A stretch of DNA of 35,517 bases, from IMG/VR virus record IMGVR_UViG_3300030106_001997, positions 1-35,517 of that record; one strand, given 5' to 3'. Source of the DNA: a virus. Both the position numbers and the translations under genes were made by a program. Below the pieces are notes generated by a model. That model made no database searches. It saw only the letters and a list, made by a program, of their open reading frames with translations, and was not told the DNA's origin. Shown in pieces: positions 6,921 to 13,782 of this stretch. How positions within the stretch are numbered: position 1 is the first letter of the stretch; the number at the start of each line of letters is the position of its first letter.

Positions 6921-7047
6921 GGGAAACCTCGAAATATTTTTGTGAGAACCCCTATACATGACCGGCAGGGCCGGGGGGGCAAAAGGTGGGCCAAGTCATT
7001 GTAATTGCTGATCTTTTTTATCATCTGTCACATTTCCAATCGACCAT
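6921..7047. other. Intergenic gap with GC-rich tract
   Basis: 127 bases between the initiator-like gene and the next leftward gene. On the minus strand a TACAAT hexamer occurs in an A-rich stretch near 7001-7006, without a convincing -35 partner. A run of eight C beside a GGCC/GGCC-type short stem lies near 6965-6980. Nothing here can be called firmly. Confidence 0.3.
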
Positions 7048-7764
7048 TTAGCCTTGCGACGGCTGTTTAAACGCTGCCATTGTCGGCGGCGCTGACCGGC
7101 GCTTGTCGCGGCATTCTGATAGGGCCGCTATCGCTGCCGCTTTGCTGCTCTCAATGTCATGGCATTGGCTGGCGTCGGTGATAGCGCGTTCATTTACTAT
7201 GCGGACCTCGCCTGTTGTCGCGCTGACTTGATGAACAAACCAATGCGCTAAAGCATTAGCCTCAACTAGCCCCAACCCATCCCCTTCAATCCCATGCTTA
7301 CCTGTGTCGCTGGCAGCAGGAATCGGCTCCGCCGCCGCGATATCGTCTTCTATAATAGGTGCCGGATCATTTTTGTTGAGGTCGTCAATCAAATCATCTT
7401 GCGTTAATCGGCTGTCATATATGATCCGCCAAACCGCACCCATAACGTGACGCCATTTCGGGTGATCTCGATAAACTGACACTTTCTCTACATAGCCAAG
7501 GCGCTTTGCTTTAATAAGCATCCGCGCAACCGCGCCGCGATCAGTCCCGGCAACGTCAGCTATTGTCTGTTGATTGGGGTAAGCGAATCCCTGGTTATTC
7601 GCATACGCGCAAAGCATAGCGAATTGACGCAATTCACCCGGCGTGAATCCTTTTCCCTTCCCACGCGTTCCCTTGCTATCCCATATCACTCGCGTCGGAA
7701 TGCGCGTGTACAGCGATGGCGGCCCACCTTGTGCGGCCCCTATCACGGGTTCATTATCTGTCAT
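7048..7764 (-). CDS. Winged-helix replication initiator-like or regulatory protein
   Basis: 238 residues from ATG at 7764, preceded by TGAGTCAG, almost the same box as in the rightward early genes; a longer frame begins at 7827. Around residues 35-100 a helix-turn-helix region is evident: FTPGELRQFAMLCAYANNQGFAYPNQQTIADVAGTDRGAVARMLIKAKRLGYVEKV. This is the pattern of HTH_36-type replication proteins that open phage replication operons. The C-terminal half is low in recognisable motifs and acidic in the middle. As the first leftward gene it may initiate replication or regulate the divergent promoters. Confidence 0.65.
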   Translation of the reverse strand: MTDNEPVIGAAQGGPPSLYTRIPTRVIWDSKGTRGKGKGFTPGELRQFAMLCAYANNQGFAYPNQQTIADVAGTDRGAVARMLIKAKRLGYVEKVSVYRDHPKWRHVMGAVWRIIYDSRLTQDDLIDDLNKNDPAPIIEDDIAAAEPIPAASDTGKHGIEGDGLGLVEANALAHWFVHQVSATTGEVRIVNERAITDASQCHDIESSKAAAIAALSECRDKRRSAPPTMAAFKQPSQG

Positions 7765-7875
7765 AACTGACTCAACCGAATCATTTAGCCTATTGACACT
7801 TGGTAGCACATATGTCACAACACGCATACGAGATCATTTTACGATCTAAATGCACACTTAATAGGAGTCAGTATA
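7765..7875. promoter_or_regulatory. Divergent early control region
   Basis: The only place where leftward and rightward genes are back to back, so promoters for both should lie here. A perfect TTGACA hexamer (7793-7798, plus strand) is present, but no good -10 follows at standard spacing. Two inverted repeats are possible operators: AGATC-N7-GATCT at 7831-7847, and TGACA (7794-7798) facing TGTCA (about 7813-7817). Both gene starts carry the GAGTCAG box. Exact promoters cannot be fixed by eye. Confidence 0.5.
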
Positions 7876-8184
7876 ATGAACTGCACAACACGAAGCCTTG
7901 ACCGGCCCAAAACTTACAAAAGCCTTGATCGTCTACGCGCCTTCAATCGCACCAAACGGCCCGAACCATGGCAACCGCACGCCCGGCGTGCATTACAAGG
8001 CGCTGATCGCGATCTATGCCTTGCGGCATACATCGTCACCACGCTGCTATTTTGCGGGTTGACCGTCGCGCCATTCATCATGGGCGGTTTCATTGGCGAT
8101 GCGCTGAGTCATGCCATTCTGTGGCTGGTTTCATCCGCAATGATGCTTTTCTTTATGATTATGCTTTGCGTGGGGTGCGACTGA
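7876..8184 (+). CDS. Small membrane protein, first early gene
   Basis: 102 residues. The first 45 are basic (many Arg and Lys), followed by two hydrophobic stretches: LCLAAYIVTTLLFCGLTVAPFIMGG (about 47-71) and HAILWLVSSAMMLFFMIMLCVG (about 79-100). This suggests a hairpin inner-membrane protein with a cytoplasmic N-terminus. Start ATG at 7876 follows GGAGTCAG. As the first rightward gene it would be made earliest. Superinfection exclusion is one known job of such proteins, but nothing in the sequence proves it. Stop and next start overlap as TGATG. Confidence 0.65.
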   Translation: MNCTTRSLDRPKTYKSLDRLRAFNRTKRPEPWQPHARRALQGADRDLCLAAYIVTTLLFCGLTVAPFIMGGFIGDALSHAILWLVSSAMMLFFMIMLCVGCD

Positions 8185-8405
8185 TGGGCGTGCCAAAGAT
8201 TAACGTCGACGATTGTTTGCCGGAAATCCGCGAACAATTGCTGGCCGCTGCCGGTGTAACTGAACCGCGCAAACCGCGCACTAATACATTCCCCATTGAT
8301 CGCGTACGTAATGAATCAATCAAGGTGTTGGCCGTTATAGCGACTCTAACACCCGGACAACGCGAGCGCGTCTTAAAACATGCTTTGAAGATGAATGAGG
8401 TCTGA
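8184..8405 (+). CDS. Hypothetical early protein
   Basis: 73 residues from ATG at 8184, coupled to the previous gene by TGATG. It ends with a helical segment IKVLAVIATLTPGQRERVLKHALKMNEV, a pattern seen in many small phage proteins of unknown role. No motif for function. Confidence 0.6.
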   Translation: MGVPKINVDDCLPEIREQLLAAAGVTEPRKPRTNTFPIDRVRNESIKVLAVIATLTPGQRERVLKHALKMNEV

Positions 8406-8406
8406 C

Positions 8407-9003
8407 ATGGCTAACACATATGCAACCCGCGACGAATGGCTAACCGCCGCCGTCAACATGCTCAACGCTGACGTATTTGAACCCGCAGGCATAGAGCGTT
8501 TAAACGCATCATGGCGCATTGCCTGTTCATGGCCGGGCGGCGGCAGCGCTCGTAAGCGCATTGGCGAATGCTGGCCGTCCGGCTCCTCTGACGACGCAAC
8601 CCGCGAAATGTTCATAAGCCCGGCGGAGGACGATCCGCTCGAAGTGCTAGGCATCGTTGCGCATGAAATGATCCACGCTATTGACGATTGCGAGCATGGG
8701 CATCGCGGGCCATTCCGCACCATGGCACTTGCTATCGGACTCGAAGGCAAAATGACTGCAACAACAAGCGGCCCTGAATTGACCGTGAAGCTTGAAAAGA
8801 TATCGCAAGCGCTTGGCCCCTATCCCCACGCGAAGATTAACCTACAGGACCGCAAAAAACAGACCACGCGCATGATTAAGATCGTATGCCTGGACGATGA
8901 ATGCGGGTGCATCCTACGGGGATCACGCACGGCTCTGCTCAACACGGGACTCCCTACATGTGGGTGCGGGAGTCCAATGTGGTCAGACGTATTCGTGGGA
9001 TAA
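8407..9003 (+). CDS. SprT-like zinc metalloprotease domain protein
   Basis: 198 residues. The zinc protease motif HEMIH is at residues 86-90, followed by D-x-C-E-H-G-H-R-G-P-F, as in SprT/Spartan-type domains found in phages. The C-terminal part has Cys-rich C-L-D-D-E-C-G-C and GLPTCGCG segments, which could form a zinc ribbon. SprT-like proteins can cut DNA-protein crosslinks or other targets, but phage versions have no settled role. Start ATG 8407 is preceded by GAGGTCTGAC, a variant of the early box. It is part of the early block and could modify a host protein. Confidence 0.8.
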   Translation: MANTYATRDEWLTAAVNMLNADVFEPAGIERLNASWRIACSWPGGGSARKRIGECWPSGSSDDATREMFISPAEDDPLEVLGIVAHEMIHAIDDCEHGHRGPFRTMALAIGLEGKMTATTSGPELTVKLEKISQALGPYPHAKINLQDRKKQTTRMIKIVCLDDECGCILRGSRTALLNTGLPTCGCGSPMWSDVFVG

Positions 9004-9016
9004 CATCAACACCATC

Positions 9017-9057
9017 GCGCTATAGCGCCGGATGCCGGGGGATTATCCGCCCGGCAT
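9017..9057 (+). terminator. Intercistronic palindrome and stem-loop
   Basis: A perfect 12-base palindrome GCGCTATAGCGC (9017-9028) is followed by a stem ATGCCGGG (9032-9039) pairing with CCCGGCAT (9050-9057) around a 10-base loop, then only TTT. It is too poor in T to be a confident terminator and may be an attenuator or an RNA-stabilising hairpin between early genes. Confidence 0.45.
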
Positions 9058-9092
9058 TTCGGCTGAATGCACAACAAACTTTGGAGTCAGTT

Positions 9093-9272
9093 ATGACAGT
9101 TTTAAACAAGGCGCAACAACGCGCATTAAAGGCGGTTTATGACCGCGAGTGGAACAAGCCCGAATCCTATTTGCAATTCCGGCGCACGGTGCAACCCGGC
9201 TGGGATTGCGCCATGGTTGAATGGTGCGGCATGTGGCTAGGCATCGAAATTGACGGTTATACCCATTCATAG
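9093..9272 (+). CDS. Hypothetical early protein
   Basis: 59 residues from ATG at 9093, two bases after GGAGTCAG. Trp-rich for its size (DREWNKPESYLQFRR, QPGWDCAMVEWCGMWLGIEIDG). No recognised family. The uniform ribosome-binding box is the main support that it is a gene. Confidence 0.6.
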   Translation: MTVLNKAQQRALKAVYDREWNKPESYLQFRRTVQPGWDCAMVEWCGMWLGIEIDGYTHS

Positions 9273-9282
9273 GAGTCAGACA

Positions 9283-9804
9283 ATGCACATTGAATTAGTA
9301 GACGACGGCACACTCGACACGGTTTTTTCATATCGCGGGCGGCAGTACCGGTTCGATACCGAATATGTAAATGATCACGGTGGAGTCGATCAATTCCTAA
9401 AACATTGCGGTGATCGTGATATCCGCGACGAATGGCACGAAACCGTGCCCGAAGAAATGCGGGCCTCAATCAAGAAGGTTGAACACGTTGGACGCCACAG
9501 CGAGTCCATGGATGGCTGGGTTGACGTGTACGTAGCGCACATTGACGACGAAACCTTGTTCGATATGACCGGCGGCATCGATTGCGAAAGTATGGCAAAC
9601 GTTGCGACGGTCATTAGCGACAATGAACGCGAACGCATCCGCGATGTAATGTACGCGCTAGAATGGGCCGTTCATTGTGGACACGATTTCACAACCGGCC
9701 ATGACTGTTGCGGGCGGACGTTTTCGAGTCCTGCGGAAATTATCCACGTTGATGATATCTTCAAGCGCATCACGCTTGAGCATACCGTGCGGCGCAACGT
9801 ATAG
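9283..9804 (+). CDS. Hypothetical acidic early protein
   Basis: 173 residues from ATG at 9283, three bases after GGAGTCAG. Strongly acidic with many Asp, Glu and His (VDDGTLDTVFSYRGRQYRFD, DGWVDVYVAHIDDETLFD), and CGHDFTTGHDCC near the C-terminus. No family recognised. Acidic early phage proteins are sometimes DNA mimics, but that is only a suggestion from composition. Confidence 0.6.
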   Translation: MHIELVDDGTLDTVFSYRGRQYRFDTEYVNDHGGVDQFLKHCGDRDIRDEWHETVPEEMRASIKKVEHVGRHSESMDGWVDVYVAHIDDETLFDMTGGIDCESMANVATVISDNERERIRDVMYALEWAVHCGHDFTTGHDCCGRTFSSPAEIIHVDDIFKRITLEHTVRRNV

Positions 9805-9818
9805 AAACGGAGTCAGAC

Positions 9819-10082
9819 ATGAGAATCATCACAATAGAACCGGAAACCGTCGAGTCATTCCGCCGTGAATGGCCATGCCATAACTTGGCCGACGTTGACC
9901 ATATCGTCGCGGCATTTGCCGACAATGGCGATTTAGTGGACGTTGATTGCTGCGACATACATAGCGAACCCATGGAAGGTATAGGCGGCCCTTGCTTAGT
10001 CGCGCTGCTAGATAACGCGCAGCGTAAAGCACGCATGATCCCCACGCCACCCGGTATGATCGGCCCTGATTGGAAATACTAA
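9819..10082 (+). CDS. Hypothetical early protein
   Basis: 87 residues from ATG at 9819, two bases after GGAGTCAG. Acidic N-terminal two thirds (NLADVDHIVAAFADNGDLVDVDCCD) and a short basic stretch (NAQRKARMIPTPPG). No recognised family. Confidence 0.6.
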   Translation: MRIITIEPETVESFRREWPCHNLADVDHIVAAFADNGDLVDVDCCDIHSEPMEGIGGPCLVALLDNAQRKARMIPTPPGMIGPDWKY

Positions 10083-10186
10083 CAGCGTTTAAACATCGCG
10101 AGTCTATCGCCCATGCCCGGAGCCGGAAACGGTGGCCGGGCATTCGGGTGCCAGCGGCACGGCTGGCGTAACATGGAGTCAGTATA
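10083..10186 (+). other. Intercistronic region with two stem-loops and a GTTTAAAC site
   Basis: This 104-base gap holds one GTTTAAAC palindrome (10087-10094), a stem ATGCCCGG (10113-10120) with CCGGGCAT (10136-10143), and a second stem GCCAGC (10150-10155) with GCTGGC (10162-10167). It ends with the GGAGTCAG box before the GTG start at 10187. There is no T run, so these are not classic terminators. Confidence 0.6.
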
Positions 10187-10618
10187 GTGAAACTTAGAAC
10201 ATTCGAGGATAAATCCTATAACCCGAAACGAAACGCGCAGATTAATTTAATTGGGCGCACCCATTATGTGGACAATGAAACCCTCGCGTATTTTCATGCG
10301 CGAGTCGTCGCTAGTGGCAGCGAATGCAGCGGACTCATATTTTGGATAATCGAGTCGCATGCGGTTGATATGAACAATTCCAAGCGGGAATTTCGTTTCG
10401 TAGTTTTTGATGTTGGTGGTCACGTTTTAGAGCGTGCAGAAAATGGCAGCGGATACCGCACCCGTAGCGCAGCCCGCAAGGTATTGGATGCGTATCTGAA
10501 AACCATCGATGCGGAGAGCTTAACTTATGCGGCAATCGAGCGCGAGGTTCGTTGGTTAGAGCGCGAAGGGGAATGGTTGAAAACGCATATCGACCGCAAT
10601 CGAAAATCTGCCGCTTGA
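10187..10618 (+). CDS. Hypothetical early protein
   Basis: 143 residues with a GTG start at 10187 preceded by GGAGTCAG. Mixed alpha/beta composition: a strand-rich centre (KREFRFVVFDVGGHVLERAENGSGYR) and a helical, charged C-terminus (IEREVRWLEREGEWLKTHIDR). No recognised family. It is followed within 20 bases by a strong terminator. Confidence 0.6.
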   Translation: MKLRTFEDKSYNPKRNAQINLIGRTHYVDNETLAYFHARVVASGSECSGLIFWIIESHAVDMNNSKREFRFVVFDVGGHVLERAENGSGYRTRSAARKVLDAYLKTIDAESLTYAAIEREVRWLEREGEWLKTHIDRNRKSAA

Positions 10619-10632
10619 CGGTTGACGATTAG

Positions 10633-10657
10633 GCCCGGATTCACGTCCGGGCTTTTT
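10633..10657 (+). terminator. Rho-independent terminator
   Basis: Perfect 7-base stem GCCCGGA / TCCGGGC with a 6-base loop, immediately followed by TTTTT. It lies 15 bases after the stop at 10618, so it probably ends or attenuates the first early transcript. Confidence 0.85.
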
Positions 10658-10712
10658 CGCCAGCCGTTATTTGGTTGGGTGAAGATGTAGCAACGAAGCA
10701 AAGGAGTCAGTG

Positions 10713-10928
10713 ATGACAGATGAGAGATTTAATCAAATTTTTGAATCGCTACTTAACGAGGTGGAACTTTTAGCAGGCGAGGGCATTAGCACCCAAGATA
10801 TGGCAAGCGTGCTTTCGGTGTTTCTAGTAAAGCTCACGTTTGATTGTGCCCCATCGACGGACCATGCCATGCACTTGATTATGTCCGCAGTGATGGATCG
10901 CTTAGAGGAAAACATTACCGGCGACTAA
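10713..10928 (+). CDS. Hypothetical early protein
   Basis: 71 residues from ATG at 10713 (an in-frame GTG at 10710 is less likely) after GGAGTCAG. Helical and acidic: NQIFESLLNEVELLAGEGI, STQDMASVLSVFLVKLTF and HLIMSAVMDRLEENITGD. No recognised family. Confidence 0.6.
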   Translation: MTDERFNQIFESLLNEVELLAGEGISTQDMASVLSVFLVKLTFDCAPSTDHAMHLIMSAVMDRLEENITGD

Positions 10929-10935
10929 AACGAAT

Positions 10936-10976
10936 GGCGGGCCAGGGAATGCACGCCCGGACCCGCCGCTTGTTTT
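10936..10976 (+). terminator. Imperfect stem-loop with T-rich tail
   Basis: GGCGGG (10936-10941) pairs with CCCGCC (10962-10967), with an inner GGG/CCC pairing, followed by GCTTGTTTT. A weak or leaky terminator in front of the leader peptide and serine recombinase genes. Confidence 0.45.
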
Positions 10977-11000
10977 ATCATGTGCTAATTGGAGTCAGCA

Positions 11001-11054
11001 ATGATGGCCCTGTTTAGCGAAACGGAAGCAATGAAGCAAGGGAGTAGAAGGTGA
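11001..11054 (+). CDS. Short leader peptide ORF (17 codons)
   Basis: ATG at 11001, two bases after a perfect GGAGTCAG box, reads MMALFSETEAMKQGSRR and stops with TGA at 11052-11054, overlapping the next ATG (11054) as TGATG. The box and the coupling suggest it is translated, either as a leader that sets expression of the downstream gene or as the remnant of a longer gene. Confidence 0.5.
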   Translation: MMALFSETEAMKQGSRR

Positions 11055-11272
11055 TGCGATTTTACCAAGTGCAAGATGTAGGCCAACAAGACGGCGTTTT
11101 CGATTCAGCCGAATGGTTTACGACACGCCGCGAAGCGGAGAAACGGGCGCGGGAAATAGGCCGTGAAGATGGCACGGCTTATGTGAGAACATTTGACATC
11201 CCAACAACAAAGAAGGCGTTGCTGGCGTGGCTCAATCATTACGGCAACCCAAACGGCATGGGTTTTAATTAA
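11054..11272 (+). CDS. Hypothetical small protein
   Basis: 72 residues from ATG at 11054. The sequence FYQVQDVGQQDGVFDSAEWFTTRREAEKRAREI has the look of small phage proteins with a W-F-T-T-x-x-x-A-E strand-helix pattern. Family not certain. It is coupled to the 17-codon leader upstream and ends 7 bases before the serine recombinase. Confidence 0.6.
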   Translation: MRFYQVQDVGQQDGVFDSAEWFTTRREAEKRAREIGREDGTAYVRTFDIPTTKKALLAWLNHYGNPNGMGFN

Positions 11273-11279
11273 GGGGGAA

Positions 11280-12140
11280 ATGATGGCTAAACGGAAGCGA
11301 ACCCGCAGCAGCGGACCACCAGAACAGGCATTGGGCCTTGCGCGTGTGAGTACGGAAGAACAAGGCATCGACGGCCTGGGCATCCGGGCACAGAACGCAA
11401 CCATCCGCGCAAAGGCGGAAGAACTTGGGCTGGAACTGATCGAAATCTACAAGGAAGTCGAGTCAGGAACTAAGCCCGAAAGGCCGCAGCTTATCGCGGC
11501 CTTGGATGCAGCAGCGAAGTGTGATCCGCCCGGCGTTGTGATCGTTAGCGCCTTGACACGCCTGACGCGTAACTTTGACGTGATGTCCTACATCATGCGG
11601 AGAACGGAACGCGACGGCACTAAGCTGGTCGCGTGTGATATCCCAGAAATGTCGGACCCAAACCAGACACAATTCATCTGGCGGATCATGGCAGCGGTTG
11701 CGGAACTGGAAGTAAAGCGCATTCAAGCGCACACCAAAGACCGTTTAAACGTTGCCAAAACCGACCTTCAAGAGAAAGGGTATTATGACACCCGGCCTAA
11801 GAAGGATAAGCCCTCACGGCGGATTACACGCCTGGGCAATCCCAACGTGGAGAAGGCGGCACCGTTAGGTGGTGAAGCAATGAAGCGGAACACCCGCGCC
11901 TTTGCGCTGCGGACCTACCCGATAATCCAGAAGCTACAGAAAAAAGGCATCACGGGATTGCGTGCGCTGGCCCGCGAACTAAATAACCGCAACGGTCTTC
12001 ACGGTGAAGGCCGGGCAGTGTTGACTTATCAGGCACAACGGCAGCGGGAAAAGCTAGAGGACATCCGCGAGGAAGATTTGCCGCAATGGAGCGCTGAACA
12101 AGTCAAGCGGGTCATCGCCCAGGCAAAAAAGAAAAAATAA
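11280..12140 (+). CDS. Serine recombinase (resolvase/invertase family)
   Basis: 286 residues from ATG at 11280 (an ATGATG pair) after a GGGGG ribosome site. The N-terminal catalytic domain shows LGLARVSTEEQ with the nucleophile at Ser24, SALTRLTRN (the conserved S-x-L-x-R-x-x-R segment) and the long helix MAAVAELEVKRIQAHTKDRL. The C-terminal part is short and basic, ending QVKRVIAQAKKKK. It is much smaller than the large serine integrases of about 500 residues, so a resolvase, invertase or dimer-resolution role is more likely than integration. It sits just before the regulator and tyrosine integrase, so two unrelated site-specific recombinases are encoded side by side. It carries a GTTTAAAC site at 11743. 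Confidence 0.9.
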   Translation: MMAKRKRTRSSGPPEQALGLARVSTEEQGIDGLGIRAQNATIRAKAEELGLELIEIYKEVESGTKPERPQLIAALDAAAKCDPPGVVIVSALTRLTRNFDVMSYIMRRTERDGTKLVACDIPEMSDPNQTQFIWRIMAAVAELEVKRIQAHTKDRLNVAKTDLQEKGYYDTRPKKDKPSRRITRLGNPNVEKAAPLGGEAMKRNTRAFALRTYPIIQKLQKKGITGLRALARELNNRNGLHGEGRAVLTYQAQRQREKLEDIREEDLPQWSAEQVKRVIAQAKKKK

Positions 12141-12152
12141 TCCACAACCGAA

Positions 12153-12189
12153 ATGGTTTTTTACCACATCGAGAATGGTTTTTTACCAC
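12153..12189. promoter_or_regulatory. Operator pair upstream of the regulator gene
   Basis: Two identical 15-base sites, ATGGTTTTTTACCAC, at 12153-12167 and 12175-12189, spaced 22 bases (two DNA turns). Each is an inverted repeat TGGT-N5-ACCA. They lie just before the ribosome site and start (12207) of the MarR-like gene. The same site recurs inverted after that gene. Confidence 0.75.
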
Positions 12190-12206
12190 TCTTTTGGAGC
12201 AAAAAA

Positions 12207-12698
12207 ATGTTCAAGTTTAAAGCAATCGCAGAATCAAAACATCCCCGGACACGCGAATTTTCTGATGCGATGAGGCAGGGAGCGGTTCTGCATTTTACGA
12301 AATTCATTGACAGTTTCCAAAAACGGATTGGCGATTCGAGAAAATTTCCGGCGTTGAATTTTTTCCGCACAAGTTTGGCGCGGAGAGGATTGCTCTACAG
12401 CATTATGAAGGCGTACTGGACTGGCGAACAATTGAACGTCACTGCGGAGTGCAATGCGAAGGGCATAGATTATTCCAACGCTATGCGGACAATCAAATCG
12501 GCACAAGAAGCCGGTTTTCTTGATAAAGATTTGCGCCCAACCAAACAGCTTGAGGATGAATTTCATGCGGGCGTTATGGCTGTCCTCACGGACATCAATT
12601 TGCTGCACCTTGCACGATCTCTAGTAGGGTCGAACATGATGGCGAACATGACTCAGGCGGTCGAAGAAGCGGACAAAAAAAGTGGTAAAAAACCATAG
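12207..12698 (+). CDS. MarR-like winged-helix transcriptional regulator
   Basis: 163 residues from ATG at 12207, preceded by GGAG at 12196-12199. The frame extends to 12153, but that start falls inside an operator. Residues of about 65-115 resemble a winged helix: a first helix LLYSIMKAYWTGEQLNVT, a recognition-type helix around GIDYSNAMRTIKSAQEAGFLDK, then DLRPTKQLEDEF. This is the arrangement seen in MarR proteins (helix, recognition helix, G-F/L-hydrophobic, wing, then T-x-x-L). A basic N-terminus precedes it. Two operator pairs flank the gene, so it probably represses itself and the integrase; this is inference. It lacks the typical Cro/cI helix-turn-helix. Confidence 0.65.
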   Translation: MFKFKAIAESKHPRTREFSDAMRQGAVLHFTKFIDSFQKRIGDSRKFPALNFFRTSLARRGLLYSIMKAYWTGEQLNVTAECNAKGIDYSNAMRTIKSAQEAGFLDKDLRPTKQLEDEFHAGVMAVLTDINLLHLARSLVGSNMMANMTQAVEEADKKSGKKP

Positions 12699-12719
12699 TC
12701 GAATATGGGAATTTACCAT
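12682..12719. promoter_or_regulatory. Operator pair upstream of integrase
   Basis: GTGGTAAAAAACCAT at 12682-12696 is the exact reverse complement of the two sites in front of the regulator. A weaker copy, ATGGGAATTTACCAT (11 of 15 matching), lies at 12705-12719, 23 bases on. The pair overlaps the end of the regulator gene and precedes the integrase start at 12760, so the integrase is likely controlled by the same protein. Confidence 0.7.
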
Positions 12720-12759
12720 TTGGCGCACGCAAAACGAACGCAGTAAGGTCACAAATGAC

Positions 12760-13782
12760 ATGAGCTATAAAAATCTCAAACGGACAAAAGACGGCAAAAT
12801 CTATCTGCGGCCTACAGCCGCCCAAGCTCGACAAGGCAAGAAACTGATTCGGCTCTGGGCAGAAGAAGGCACAGAAACTTTCCGAAAGGAATATGACGAA
12901 GCCGTTGTTCTAATGAACGCGGGCATCAAGAAGCAAAGCGCCCACACACTAAACTGGTTGGTTATGATCTATCTACGAAGTCCAGAGTTTCAACGGCTAG
13001 GCGACAGCACCAAGAAAGTGCGCGAAAAATTACTGGCGCACGCTACGCTGCTGCATGGCACAAAGCCGTTTAAACAAATCCGCGTGAAGGATATGCGTGT
13101 GCTGCGCGACTCGATGGCGCACAAGCCAGAGGCAGCGAACGCACGCATCAAGGCCATGCGTCAAGTCTACAAGTGGGCGATAGCGTGTGACCTGTCGGAG
13201 ATCAACCCAGCGGCGAACGTGCCGTACCTTAAACCCAACAACCCGGACGGGTTTTACACTTGGAGCGAAGCTGACATTCAGCAATTCGAGGCCCGGCATG
13301 TCATGGGCAGCAAAGCACGGCTGGCGCAAGGGTTACTCATCTATACAGGCGTGCGCCGATCTGACGTTGTGCGATTAGGCCCGCCCATGGAGTCGAATGG
13401 TATCCTAGAATTTACGGAATCGAAGAACCGCGCTAATGCACCAAAGGAGCGCAGGATTCCGATTTTGCCGCCACTGCGAGAAATTATTGCGGCAACCAAA
13501 ACTGGCCCATTTGTGTACCTGATCACACAGACAGGCCAAGCGTACACTTCTAACGGTTTTGGTAACTGGTTTAAGCGGCGGTGCAAGGAAGCGGGTTTGC
13601 CGCAATGCTCCGCGCACGGGCTACGCAAGGCTGGCGCGGTACGCGCAGCTATGGCGGGCGCAACCACACGGCAGCTTATGGCTATGTTTGGATGGGAGTC
13701 AGCGAAACAAGCGGAACGCTATACCATGAAGGCAGAGCGTGACCGCTTGGCGATGGAAAATATGCACTTGTTAATCAAATGA
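12760..13782 (+). CDS. int: Tyrosine-family site-specific integrase
   Basis: 340 residues from ATG at 12760; the frame is open from 12682, but that GTG lies in an operator and within the regulator gene. An N-terminal SAM-like binding region spans about residues 45-150. The catalytic set is visible: Arg199 in YTGVRRSDVVRLG, His286 and Arg289 in SAHGLRKAGA, and the nucleophile Tyr321 in ESAKQAERYTMK, with the MFGW helix before it. This is the integrase layout common in alphaproteobacterial prophages. A candidate attP follows about 80 bases downstream. It should catalyse insertion into, and with a directionality factor excision from, the host chromosome. AAGG lies 11 bases before the start. Confidence 0.95.
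   Translation: MSYKNLKRTKDGKIYLRPTAAQARQGKKLIRLWAEEGTETFRKEYDEAVVLMNAGIKKQSAHTLNWLVMIYLRSPEFQRLGDSTKKVREKLLAHATLLHGTKPFKQIRVKDMRVLRDSMAHKPEAANARIKAMRQVYKWAIACDLSEINPAANVPYLKPNNPDGFYTWSEADIQQFEARHVMGSKARLAQGLLIYTGVRRSDVVRLGPPMESNGILEFTESKNRANAPKERRIPILPPLREIIAATKTGPFVYLITQTGQAYTSNGFGNWFKRRCKEAGLPQCSAHGLRKAGAVRAAMAGATTRQLMAMFGWESAKQAERYTMKAERDRLAMENMHLLIK

Larger units (their letters stand above)
7767..10998. repeat. Repeated GGAGTCAG ribosome-binding box
   Basis: The octamer GGAGTCAG lies 2-4 bases before start codons at 7864-7871, 9083-9090, 9272-9279, 9809-9816, 10175-10182, 10703-10710 and 10991-10998. TGAGTCAG is used on the minus strand at 7773-7767, and a variant, GAGGTCTGAC, precedes the gene at 8407. 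GGAG is the Shine-Dalgarno core, but the conserved TCAG goes beyond what ribosome pairing needs. The box also contains GAGTC, a GANTC site of the alphaproteobacterial CcrM methylase. Used here to choose start codons. Confidence 0.9.

Noticed and set aside
7793-7830. Definite rightward promoter from the TTGACA at 7793
   Set aside because: No acceptable -10 hexamer is found 16-18 bases downstream, so only a general control region is reported.
13690-13700. Another GGAGTCAG early box
   Set aside because: It lies inside the integrase coding sequence (Trp-Glu-Ser-Ala) with no start codon after it.
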